A DNA stretch of 64,000 nucleotides from Takifugu bimaculatus. Lineage: Eukaryota; Chordata; Actinopteri; Tetraodontiformes; Tetraodontidae. Shown in pieces: positions 1-11,800 of the stretch. The stretch covers positions 16,403,171 to 16,467,170 of the forward strand of contig CP034993.1 of the NCBI GenBank assembly GCA_004026145.2, given 5' to 3'. A program made the translations under genes and the position numbers. The notes below the pieces were generated by a model. It saw only the letters and a program-made list of their open reading frames with translations. It had not been told where the DNA came from and did no database searches. Numbering within the stretch: position 1 is the stretch's first letter; every line of letters starts with the position of its first letter.

Positions 1-83
1 CAATCGACCCAAACGTTTTCGTTTTCGAGCGATAATCTAAATTCCCGATCACTTCCTTTCTATGGAGAGAGAGAAAAACTCAC

Positions 84-131
84 CACGTTGAGGCTTCCGA
101 GGAAGAGAACGGCAATAGTAATCATCAGCAT
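84..131 (-). CDS. ccn1: First coding exon of a secreted protein, probably CCN1/CYR61 (partial, runs off the left edge)
   Basis: On the minus strand an ATG at 131-129 opens 16 codons (MLMITIAVLFLGSLNV), a hydrophobic signal-peptide core. They end at a clean splice donor: AACGTG followed by GTGAGT, with GT at 83-82. The rest of the gene lies left of the window. A short first exon carrying only the signal peptide is the usual CCN-family layout, and ccn1 is the neighbour of DDAH1 in mammals. The promoter just upstream (TATA, CRE-like and TEAD sites, and a distal CArG box) fits ccn1, a serum- and YAP-responsive matricellular protein that binds integrins and heparan sulfate. The cysteine-rich body is not visible, so the name rests on synteny, exon form and promoter. 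A second in-frame Met at 125-123 is an alternative start. Confidence 0.5.
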
Positions 132-317
132 CTTGGATAAATGGTCGCCGGCGTTTTTCAAGAGGAATCCCAGGTTTATAACAGTTCGGTCGGCGGAGGA
201 GTCCTTACTGTTCCCTCACTCTCCGTTTGCGGCTATCTCTGGTGATAGAGGCTCCTTTGGAGGAGAAGAAGCTCTCTGTTGTGCAGTTGCAGTCTGCTGA
301 GCTCCGGCCACCTCTGG

Positions 318-393
318 ACTTATATACGGTGGTGGGAGCTGACGTCGTCCCCGGGCTGCCTGCTGAACTGTTCCCAAACTATGCCAGGAATGT
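318..393 (-). promoter_or_regulatory. ccn1: Core promoter of the putative ccn1 gene: TATA box, CRE-like site, TEAD site
   Basis: Read on the minus strand, a TATA box (GTATATAAGT) lies at 327-318. A CRE-like site (CGACGTCA) lies at 347-340, and a TEAD/M-CAT site (ACATTCC) at 393-387. The TATA box would place transcription start near 290-295, giving a 5' leader of about 160 bases before the ATG at 131. TATA, CRE and TEAD together are characteristic of immediate-early, YAP-TEAD-responsive CCN genes. The start site is inferred from spacing only. Confidence 0.6.
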
Positions 394-399
394 TTCTCG

Positions 400-3300
400 G
401 CGCATTTTCCATCCAAGTCCTAAGCTCCACCCTGTCTAAACCTTCTCTTTTTTCTGTCTCAAATGGATTTTCCCCCTCCTGAATCCCATCTGAACACACT
501 TTTCCGTCTCACATTTTTCCCTCCTTGTTTATCCTGCTTTCATTTCTCCCTCTGCCCGAGGCGCACACCAGTTCGCCTGGACTTTAGCGGAGAAGTCGGG
601 GGCACTGTATCCGTGCGCGCACTCGCCATGTTCTGACCTTTCCGTGATTTGATCGTACAATCGGACCTTTATGAGCGTCTCGTATCGGCGCAAAATGTCA
701 GGTCAAGAGTTTAAAAACACCGGAATCCTTTTATTATAAACATTTAAAATGACGCCCCGAAAATCGCAACAAATCCCACGAATCCCTCTTATGTCGTGTT
801 CATGTTTTTGTAGTTGTATGTTGTTATTTATTAACGTGTCGCTCAAAACTCCGTGTGTTTTTTTTATGATGTCGCAGTGGCCACTTTTAAAATAGCTCTA
901 AGTTTTTCTCTGTGCGCGTAAAGGTGTGTGCAGAAATACGTCTAACAGTGTCTATTTCTGGCTCTCCAGTGCCTTTATTCGGGAGAACTAAGCGTTTCCA
1001 GATGCGCACCAGAGCTCAGACGTAACAATATTGCCATATTTGGTAGGGCAGTAGCCTACATTATTAACATATTTCTCTCCCTTTGGCCAGCAGACCACAA
1101 AGCATTCCTGCCAGCTTAAAGGATTGTTAAATATGTTCTTCGTGCAGGGAAATTCCTTCGCGTTCATTCCTTGAGGCAAGTTGAGTTTTCACGCAACCTG
1201 TCCATCACGGTTCAGGGGTTGGGTGCGTGTGTGTGTATTTTGGGGGTGGGGGGGTTGGTGGCTAAGGTAGGTAAGTGAAGTGATCCAGTTTTCCGCAAGG
1301 GCTGTCGGCGAGGGAAAAACATTTGGGTATTTTCTTTGCCCGTCTACATCAGGTTGATCTAATTAAATACCCTCCACGCAAATTAGTTCGTGCGCAAAAG
1401 GCGCAGCAGATTCCAGAGAACATGAGGATGGAAAGTTTCTCTCTCCCCTGTGTTCTCTGCCCTGGTTAAGACAGTACTGACAGAGCAGCACTCGGGAGGC
1501 TGCAGGGAACCCTCTCCGGTGAGTTTATACTGTGTCCTCTGCCGAGTCTGTGTTTTACATGCATCTAGATGTCTGAATGGGTCCAAGGAGCCCCTCCTGC
1601 GGATTTAGACGCAGGGTTATTTATTCAGGGGGCGTGTCTGGCGAGCACGTGTGCTTTCTGGTGTTTATTTCCTGTGTTTGTGCTGTTTGTCCATACACTA
1701 ATGTGGTTTTCCGCTGTCATTCCACTGGCTTTCAATCAGCTTTCTACAGCATCTGTCTGTCAAATGTCTTCTATAAATAATCCCAATCATGTATTGCGGT
1801 CCTCTTGATCTGTCTAGCTATCTAGGAGCCGGAAGCCAAAACACTTCTTGGAGTCATGACATGATTTGCAGCATTGGAAACACAAAGTTCTACACAACCG
1901 ACATAACAAAAAAGAATGCAAATTCTGGTTCTCTCTCACTTCCAGGTGCCTCCATCTGCATATTAGTGGCTGCAAGCAGTGTTTTGCATTTATGCAACAT
2001 GGTGGAGCCGCCTGTTTAACCATTTCAAGAATAAGACAACGTTTCTGCCACTCGTGTTTACATTCAGTGGACTTTGTTACCCCTCCCCTCTCATTTTTAT
2101 GCGCAGTTACTCCGTCAGTCTACTGTGTACTTGTGTGCATCCGCTCCACTGTTATGGCAGTCGGAAACTTTGTTGTCATTGTGCGTCAGTGGAGAATTAC
2201 ATTACGGTAATCTTCATTCCATGGTTGCCCTTTCAGTGCAGGAAACATTCCAAATGCTGGACATGCGTCTCTGTGCTACAATTGAGCTCCCATAATATTT
2301 TCCACGAAGGCTGTCTGTGAGCCCCCAACACATATAGAGAGCAGTGCCACAGATATTCGGGGACGGTCTCTTACTCGCTCTCGTTCTTATCATTGGATTA
2401 TGCTCAGCGTTCTGTAGCGCAGCTATCAGGGGAGCAGCACAGTCTCCAGTGGAGTGATTTCACTCTTCACTAACGTCTGGCAGATTTTCTACTGTGTTGT
2501 GGCTCAGTGTAATGGAAACCCATTGTCAGATCCCACCAGGAGCCCTCACAGATGAAGAAACAGATTTGTTCGCAGGAAGTCTGTGGTAAGCAGCCTTCAG
2601 CCTCCTCCTGCACATCTGAGTGACAGATGGAACAGTACAGGACAGCATGACATGTTTGAAAAAAGGATTCCACTGTGGTATATTCAAGATAAATGTCAGG
2701 AGTCAGGACTGGTATGCAGTATGTACTAGCAGCACTTCCTTTCCGTGTCAACTTGCAGAAGTCCTCTTGAGTTATGAATTATTCTCATACGAATGCAGGC
2801 AGGGACAGCCATAATTTGGGAGGCTGGAGAAACGGGAAGCTGTGGATTGTTGTGTGCTTGCCGCTTTTCCCCAGGTTTCTGCTGAGAAGGTGCATCCCCA
2901 CCTTCATCAGCACGTTTGGCCAATCTTGCTCTGACAACATCTTGGCAGAATTCAATGGAAAATCCTTGAAAAGAACTATGTGTGCTCCGTAACCTTGTTT
3001 CTTTCATTTTTCCACTAATTCCTCATTATTTATTATGATAGTGTAAGGCACAACTTGTACTTCTCGCTGCTTTTGTTTAATCCCAAATGACGTAACATGC
3101 TCTGCCGGCAGTTCTGCAAAAATATGTCGATAATAAGGTATTTAGTGATCTTATCTGACATAGATTACCTGCACTGAATGTAAGATGGACTGAACAAGAT
3201 GGGTTTGTGTTAAGATAAAGCTCTCAATCTCCATATTCAATGTTTGAGTATAATCAACACATGCTAGCTTCAGCAATGAGGTGAAAAATGGGGGAGTAAA

Positions 3301-4979
3301 GTATGCAGCCAGCGTATATTCTATTTTTAGTATGTTAAGTTGATATGCTTTTGACTCCCGGCAGCTGTTGAGGTGTGAAGTTCAAGTGTAAGCGGGGGAG
3401 ACAGCGAGTCTCGGTTAGATTTTGAAAGAAATAATCAGAAACCATTCTTTGCAACCCTGTCTTGAGTCAAAAAAGGGTTTAAATGAAAGAGATCCAGCTT
3501 CTCGGTAGAGGAAACCCTTGCAGCCAAATAACTGTGAACCTGTGTCAGTGAACCATCTTTGGATTGCACAAGACATTTGGAGCATGCTAGCAAAGCACGA
3601 GAAAGTGGTGGCGCATTGTCCCTCCTTTTATATCATTTGGATTACAGTCATAAGAAATAAAAACTCCTCTTTGAACAGTTTGTGGATTTGAGTCTTTTAC
3701 TACGCTTCTATAATGTACCCCAGACTTTCCGCTGAAACACCAAGTGCTCCAAATTACAAAAGATCCTGTTTTGCTTGACTATTTTCTGTGGTAATTGGAC
3801 TGAAAAATGTGCCAGAAAGCTTAAAGTTTCATTCGCTGGGCGCACCTGTGTAATCATGCCGTGACACTTTAGATCTCTGCTGGATCTCATCTGGAGTCCA
3901 ATCATACCAGACAAATAAGAGATTCGACTTTTTGTGCGGCTTCATCTGCAGGTGGAGGATTGTGTCTCCTTTCCCTCATTTTTTGAATAGCTGCACAATG
4001 TACCCGCCAGGTGTTTCTGGAGAATCGGGGCTTCCTTCATCTGAAGTAACCCAAATTCCAGTGCGGAGAGAAAAATAGAAAGAGGGTCTTTTCTTGGCCC
4101 GTGCATATCCACAAAGAGGAATGATTAGTAGGCGGAGTGGTGGGGGTTTCTTGCTGGGGGGGCAGATGTTAGGTTGGGTCGGTCGTGGTTGGTGATCCTA
4201 GCTGGAGTGGAAAATGGGAACGTGGAGCTCCTGCAATGTCCTGGAATGTATGGAGCAGTCAGGGATAATTGAGTGAATTTGGAACAAGAAAAGACAAACT
4301 GAAGTCCCGCAGTGGAAGAATGTGCATCTGGGTTGTCTGAAGAAGCATTCCATCCATTTAGGCAGCTTCCCCAGGCCCAGAGGCTTCCTCAGATGGCACC
4401 ACAGGGAATATAATTCCCTCCCTCACTCTTAATAGACACACTGTTTTAATGCTGCGCTTCAAAGTCAAGCAGCTCCAGGTATCTCTCTTAAACTCTCAAG
4501 TTTATGTTCAAAGACGTGACCTTGTAATCTCTTTCTGCAGCCTCACATAAAGTCTGACAATAATAGAAGGTCTTTTTTTTTTTTTTACATGGGCACATTT
4601 TGCAGAATAAAATAAAATAAACCCAACAGTTTCTGTCATCAGTCTACAAACAATTATCACAAATTACCCATCTGGGGGGAAAAAATGAGCCAAACAGCAT
4701 TTCATTCATATTTTTGAAAACAGTTGCTCTATTGAAGGTGAGTGGTTCAAATACAGAGCCATTCCAATCACCAGTCAAAGAACGGGATCAAATAATGAAC
4801 AGTCGAATAGATTTCAAACAAGATTTTCATATTCATGTTTTATTTTAATCACAGATGGTGTTACTTGCCATACACATGGTTGAATATAAGAAGTAAGATG
4901 CACAGAAAGAGATTAAAAATACTTTATTTCTTATGTTCTTGTCCTAAACACGTAAAGCATGGGTGTTCTTTGCATTGAC
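400..4979. other. Intergenic region between divergent ccn1 and ddah1
   Basis: No ORF here resembles a known protein; all are short and lack splice-consistent extensions. The left part carries the upstream motif group at 1034-1171. A G-rich low-complexity patch lies near 1235-1260 and a T14 tract at 4573-4586. The rest looks like ordinary unique non-coding sequence. The two flanking genes are transcribed away from each other, so shared regulatory elements could sit here. Confidence 0.6.
1034..1171. promoter_or_regulatory. Candidate SRF/TEAD upstream element of the putative ccn1 gene
   Basis: A perfect CArG box (CCATATTTGG) occurs at 1034-1043. Two M-CAT/TEAD core motifs (CATTCCT) follow at 1103-1109 and 1165-1171. 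The group lies about 0.7-0.85 kb upstream of the TATA box at 318-327. Mammalian CYR61 is known to be serum-inducible through an upstream CArG-type element and to be a YAP-TEAD target. The motifs are seen; their function here is inferred. Confidence 0.45.
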
Positions 4980-5142
4980 CTGCACTATTTCTTACTATTT
5001 ATATGTATGTCTTATTTTATTTATCTTATTCTAGTGTTGTCTTCTTTATGTTGAATGTCGCAGCGTCACACCAAGACAAATTCCTAGCTTGTGTAATACT
5101 GTGTATTACATGAACAATGGCAATAAATCTGATTCTGATTCT
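4980..5142 (+). repeat. Degenerate 3' tail of a teleost LINE (L2/CR1-like)
   Basis: An AT-rich stretch is followed by CACCAAGACAAATTCC and then GGCAATAAATCTGATTCT, ending in a short tandem of GATTCT. This closely follows a 3' untranslated tail seen many times in teleost genomes. The terminal short tandem is the usual mark of CR1/L2-type elements. The copy is 5' truncated with no coding part. The exact family is not determined. Confidence 0.65.
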
Positions 5143-5299
5143 ATACAGAGTCCTGCATGATATAGTGAAAAGAGGATCGACGTGTGTCCCAGTCGTGTGC
5201 AGACTGTCTGCAACATAACGTACAGTACCTGGGATGTGCAGTGAAAGTGAAACTTTGAACTGTAACTGCAGTTTACTGGCTGTCACATGGAGCTCTACA

Positions 5300-5524
5300 C
5301 TAAGCTTAACACGTGACGATCAGCGCGCGTCATCGTCGACGCGCCGTCGCCTGGCAGTGAACGAGCAGGGGTGAGTGACACCGAGTCCTGCAGACAACTA
5401 TCAATAAAGATTCAAACTAACACCAAATTGTCTCTCAGCAAATTAGCAGGTGGGGATTATTCGATTTATTTCTACCCATCGTCTCTGAATTGCGCGTCGT
5501 AACGAAGTGCAAGGAAAGCAGAAC
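5300..5524 (+). promoter_or_regulatory. ddah1: CpG-rich proximal promoter and 5' UTR of ddah1
   Basis: A dense CpG cluster at about 5318-5352 (for example GCGCGCGTCATCGTCGACGC) precedes the start codon by roughly 200 bases. CpG density is high again through exon 1. No TATA box is evident, so a CpG-island-type start is likely. The exact start is not resolvable, and a small 5' UTR intron cannot be excluded. Confidence 0.45.
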
Positions 5525-5818
5525 ATGGCTGGTTTGATGGCAGAATTTGGTCACTACACCCACGCTGTTGTCCGAGGAATCCCCGCGTCCCTGGCCAAGG
5601 ATGCGCTCCGGATGACCCAGGCAGAGGTGGACCTGGACGGGGCGCGGAAGGACCATAGGGAGTACGTCGACATCCTGAGGACGAGGCTCGGGCTGGACGT
5701 GGTGGAGCTCCCCGCGGACGAGTCGTTCCCGGACTGCGTGTTCGTGGAGGACGCAGCGGTGGCGTGCGGTGACACCGCGCTGATCACCAGACCCGGGGCA
5801 GAGAGCAGGAGAGGAGAG
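5525..5818 (+). CDS. ddah1: ddah1 exon 1
   Basis: Encodes residues 1-98, starting MAGLMAEFGHYTHAVVRG, and ends in phase 0 (GGAGAG then GTATGG). It contains the active-site region VELPADESFPDCVFVED and the substrate-side segment TALITRPGAESRR. Confidence 0.96.
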
Positions 5819-8800
5819 GTATGGAGGAGTCCGTGTGTTTGCATCAAATCAAAAACAGGAAAAAAGCAGCTTTAATGTGAAATTGGAGTGGAGGCTCACG
5901 CAGATTGTGCTCATCCAGCACCAGTGCGCGCAGGTTCACATAACATCATAACACGAGGGAATCCTGAGTGCAATTAACAGAGATAAAACCTAAAGGGCTT
6001 TTCTTGTCAAAACTACATTTTTGCTTCGCTTTGCAATGAAGATACTTAACTCCAACGTGTGCAGTTGCGCACTGAAGTTCTGAAGAGGCCATTTGACCGC
6101 CACATGTGTCAAATGACATATGGTGCGCACCACAGAGATGCGATCAGATGAGGCAACGCCCAGTTGACAAACATCATACTTTGAAAACGAGTTTGAGTGA
6201 AGAGCTTGTAAAGGCTGCAGTGGCAAACTGTCAGTTCCAGACCTGTTTGTATTTGATTACTTGTGATCTTCAAAACGGCTTGATTGGGATTGTAAACGAA
6301 ATGACGAAATCATCTTAGCACCTAAGAAGACTGATGAAAGTCAGACTTTTGCATGTTAGCAGTCGATCCATATTAGGAGGGGGGCTGGTTGCTAATAACA
6401 ACAGTGTTTGAGAGACTATGAAAGAGAGAGTATTACAATGAGATAAATGGTGGGATGGCTTGTGTCAAAGCACCTGTCATTTTGCATCAGAGTCACTTTC
6501 CTCGGCTCACTGGTCCTAACAGCCCCCACACAGCCTCCCTGGCAGCAGGGGTATTGATTGCACAGCTCAGAGCTGTTGCCTTCAGCCACCATATTGCATT
6601 AATTAATGCATTGCGTGGCACAGGTTACATTTGTATGCGCGGCGCCCAGCCAGACCATTGCCTCACATTAAAATCATGAGATTTCTCTCTTTATAGTTGA
6701 CTCATGGGGAATGGTTGGATGGCAGGAAGCAGATTGTGGGACTGCTCATTTGGGGCAATGCCTGCACTTTTCCCTCTTCTTGTAGCTGCACTCTGCCAAA
6801 AAACCAAAACGTTGGCATCCATGAACTACAAGCACACCATCACGCACCTCCTGTAGTCAATATAAGTACCTGGCGGATCAGTGTGCTGCTTCACTTGCAC
6901 GTGTTCTGTCATTTCGGAGTGTTCCTCGTGCGCGCCATCACCAATAATCACCATCTGCCGGTCTCTGGAGAACGAGCCGTTATGGGTGATTGTCGGAATC
7001 AGACGTTGAATGTAGATGAGCCTCCGCCAGCGCCAGCGCCGCCCCGTGCTGTTGAAAATCTGCCTTTATTCCCATGAATCAGCAGACATCCCGAGTGACT
7101 CAGTGACTGTTTTGCAACCAAAAAAGATTAAAGAAATGCAATCAGGAAATGACTTTCCCGCTCACTGCACGGCTGGCCACGGTCCCAATCTATTTGCTTG
7201 TTTCCAAAATGCTGCTGTAACGTGAGGAATCCTGTGCATTTCTTTATTCTACTGGGGACGTTTTTCATGTGACTTGGCTCAACTTCTTGATCCCTGACTC
7301 TTCCTCAGGAACTGCTCTCACCAAGGGAAGCGGAACCCCAGGTGAACGCGTTGTCAACCTGTAGGATGGAAAACCCGGCTTGAATCCAGCGCTCGGGGAC
7401 TGGATCTATCCATGTTCTAAATATCTTTTAAAGTTTTTGTCTGACAGATGAATTTGGTTTTCTGTAGGGAAACAATTCCTTGGAGTCCTTGTGGCTTCAC
7501 CATTGTACCGAGAGCGATGTAGCATCAGCCGCCTTGCTGTGTTTCGTGAATTGTGTTCATCCCTTTTGTGCTGGTGGAGCCGCGGAGAGTCGTTATCCTG
7601 TCGACACATGAGTCCAGAAAACAACTTTCTGGGTTGAGGAACCTTTTTAGTGTCTCTTTAAATAATCCTCAACAGCCACAGCTTTAATTTTATTTCGTAC
7701 TCTTCGTGTAATAACAGCTTGAGCTCAGCGTTGTTCATGCTGAATGGTCATGGTGTCCAAACCATAGATCCCGTTGATGTCAATCTGCAGACGTTTTCTT
7801 CACTGTTTTAATCCTGACAGACTTGTGAAGGCTGTTGGTTGATCATTCAGACTCCGTTTGTTCACATTCTCATCACCTGCTCTTTAACACACCTTTCATG
7901 AAAAAACCCCAACTCTGCATCTACTTTTCTGTCTTTGACAGGTCCCATGATGCAAGGCTGCATAAAAGTTGTTTTGCATCATTACAGCATAAAAAGATGG
8001 ATTAACTTGTTGAACGAACAACCTTGGTGCAACCCTGCTTGAGATAAATGAGTTTCCGCAGCCAATATAGAGTCAGAGTCAGAGTTAGGAGCGCTGCAGG
8101 TTACATAAGTGGCTGTTGGGATCATTGCTGGGAAGCCGGTGAGGGAACGTGTCCAAACACTTGTCCCTGTGTGTTCAAGGTAGCACAATCATTTACTCAG
8201 CAATGCTTATTAATTCATTACACGCCACTTCTCAGTCTGCTTCTACGTCAAACCAGGCCGTTAAGGCGCCAGGGAAAGCAAACACGTATACATAAATGTG
8301 GCGTGTGTGTTTACGTGCTTTTGCGCCCGTGATTCTTGGAAAAAAGAACAGCTAAAACCACAAGAAAAGCTCTTTGTGCTCTGTTTTCTGATTCTCATTC
8401 TCATTTGACTCTAACCCTTTTTAGGCCTCTGTCGTGACTTTATTTGCGTTAATTATGGGATGTTGCTGTTCACGCGGTACTGCCAGTTAAGCTGTCCAAG
8501 ACTGGAAAATGATAGTCATTGAAAAGTGCTAAAAATCTGTCATAACAAGTGTAAAAGGTTCAGGTGTCGATTCAGGTTTGGGGACGGGTGGAAAATTCTG
8601 TTTCACAGACATTGTATTTAGGTCATGTTTTTATAGACGTAATATTTAGGTTCAGTCCTCATGGTTTATAACCATGTGGACCCCTTTTTGCTCCTGTCTT
8701 CTGTACTGGCCCCCAAATTAACACCAGAGTGTACAGAAGCCCTGCTTTGACTAGACAGCCTGCAGATGCAGATTCTGTCCCCGCCTTCCCCTATTATATG

Positions 8801-11800
8801 AATTCCCCAACAGAACCAACCTGGTTTCCTTCAGGGAGCCTTCACATCCGTGTGTGAACATTGGAGGAGGCTGAGACACCTGGAGCCTGCCAAGTAGCAT
8901 GTGGACCGGGGTCACTGTGCAGTACCGACTGCTTGTCACATTCCTAGCACAGTTAGCCTGCCCTTCCGCTCACTGTTTGTCTGTCTGGTTCCTTGTCTGG
9001 CGTGTTCATTTGTAACACTCACATCCTCCCTCTCATTCACTTTCCTGTGGATTCTTAAGCATCTTAGAATAACGTACTACATTTTGAAGTCCTTTCTAAA
9101 ATGTTGCATCTGTATTCCCTTGGATAAACCACTAGATTCACGTAGTTTGACTATAGCAGGAACTTCCTGCGCAACTGTAAACACAGCTGCGCTAGAAACC
9201 GGCAACAAAGATGAAATAAGACCTTTGCATTCCACTATGATTGAGCAGTAAACTCGATATCTTAATTATTTTTTCTGTCTGTGAGCTCTCTGGATTATGA
9301 GTGAAGTGGTTGACTAGCTGGTAGAAAGGAAAACCTGGGTGGCTCACGACTCTGGTAGGATTGGATTGTCCATCCCTGATCTACATTAACAGTGGTTTCA
9401 CGTTAATCATTACAGTTTTGATATAGGGGACAAGGTTTGTTCCCTCTGAGCTTATACACAGGCTGAAGAATTATGGCTCTTTTTACATCCCTGCTTCCTT
9501 TAAAACAATATATTTAAATTAAAAAAAAAAAACCCTGGTGCATTCAATAGAGCAGCTTTTATCAAATAAAAAAAGCCATATAATTAAATTAGGAGCACTC
9601 AGACAATTCAGAGCATCCTCTAAATAAATATTCCTGTGTTTTTTCTTCTGTCTGAAGTGATAATGTAATGTTCTCTGCCATTGCCATTTGCCTTTATTAG
9701 CCAGCTAAGCTGAATTAAAAGCTAGCGTTGGCGTATGTCCCTCTGTTGAATGTCACTGCTTGTGTCCGTCATGGGATAGACACAAGCAGTGACCTTATCT
9801 GTTTCTACAGCTGTTACTTTCAAGTTTGCTGCAAATCCATTTCATTATTTCTGTATGTTGAAAGACAAACAAATTCACCGAGGTATTTCCATTCAAGTTC
9901 CAGTCAATTAGCATAGCTATACACCAGCAATCGCTCAACCTGTTCCATAATAGGCAGGTTCTCACACGCCTGCACAGATATGACACATTACTCATGTCTT
10001 TCCTGGGAAAGACAGGTTGAACGATACTAAGGAAGTTTTTACCCTGGTTTATCATTAACACATTCTCGATTGTGCATTTAAGTGGGTCAGGACCTTTCGC
10101 CTCATGCAAATCAGGAAGTTCTACGTCAGGAAGCTGAATAGAGGATTCTAACCCCACCCTGCCGTCACCTTCTTGGCCATGGATTCCTCCCCACCAGCCA
10201 TCAGCCTCAACGCTTGTGAACAGAAACTCCTCTCAGACCCACAGGATGACCGGGTCACCCTCAGCCGTCACCGCGGGTGTGTGAATGTCTGGTTTGGTAT
10301 GTGAGACTGAGCAGTGGAAGACACAGGATGTGGTCCAGGTGCAGCAGCCTGGAGAAGAGCCGCGCTGAAGGTCAACAAGGGCGCCATATGAACCGAAACA
10401 AAACCCCTATTTTGTGCAGCGAGGTTTGGGGTCACAAGTTCATTTTTAATAAAAAAAGGTTATGCTTTTATTGGTTGCCCCCCCCCCCGTGCGCACTAAT
10501 CAGTGAATCACCTCTTTATAAATGGTTTAATATGAGGCAGAGGAGCAGATTTGGAGAGGTTAATAGTGAAGGTTTGGACTAGAGCATATTTCTGAAGACA
10601 CTGTCCAGGAAAAAACATAACAGAGATGAAGATGTTTGAATGAGGTGAATGTCTATGGTTTTATCTGCCCAGTTTAGGACAGTTGAAGGGGTTTGATTTG
10701 GCACAATCACCAACCAGGTGAGCGTGACCCCATGAGAGGGTTAAAACCTGCGACTTCCTGACAGGATTTACAGAAAGCTCTCGTCACTAAGAGGATTGTG
10801 GTTTAAGGGTTTAATCAGGTGCTGGAGCCCCTCTTTAAATATCAAAATGATAAGTTTGAATCAGTTTTACCACCCATGTGAGCTTAAATGAGAATGAATA
10901 CAGAGAAAAATCCCCTAATCCTTCTTCATCATACAGCCTATTTAGTCTGAAAGAATATAATGTGGTACAAGTGTGGTCACATTGGCCATAAATTGGTTTT
11001 ATCAGTACTGTTTAGGATGATGGGAAATATCGAGCGACTCGGTGGATGAAGTGCTCGATGACTGATGCCACGATTGGCTCTGCCACACGCTGCTGTGCTC
11101 TGTAAACAAAGCAGAAATCAATCTAATTGGATCCCTCCGTCGTTGCCTCTCTACTCTTGTGATTCATTAGCTTCCCACTTTTAAAAAAACACCGATAGAA
11201 ACAATGCCTCAGAATTGATTTTAAGGAGGCCGTAAAGTCAAAAACTCGATTGTCTTGTTTCTCATCGCAGAAAACATACGTGACCAAACCTTTTCCCGTG
11301 CAGTATTTTCTCAAATACTTGCGATCCTGACGCGTTTTAGGGCCGAGAGGCCTCGGAGACGGTGAGCAAGTTATAAACTCTTCACCTCTTCATCTCGGTT
11401 TTCTGGGAGAGGCTTTTGTGTTCACAGCACACGTCAAGGATAAGCTGGCAAGCGGCGGACCCCCTGACGTATGACACATCTCTACCTATATCCGTTTCAA
11501 CACGCACCTTAAAATAAACTGGCTTTTCACACCCTTTTAGTCATTCACGGCCGTTGTTTAAACACATAAAAAAGATACACGCCGTTTGGAACGGAGCTGG
11601 AAATTTGAAGGGGCTCTAAATTCCTCACGGAGAAAAGCTTTCACCTGTGGGCGCTCCCGAGTTTCGCTCCCCATCTGTCTTCCCGCTGGTGCCGACAGCC
11701 GGCAAACACCCGGCCGTGTCTGTTTCTTGGTGCCATTGTTGGACGGTGTCCTGGGAGGATGGGCTAAAGCAACAGGCGCAGTTTGCACCGTGCCGTCACG

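Noticed and set aside
5507..5524. Upstream in-frame GTG as an N-terminal extension of ddah1
   Set aside because: The ATG at 5525 has a strong context and matches the MAGL start of DDAH1 proteins.
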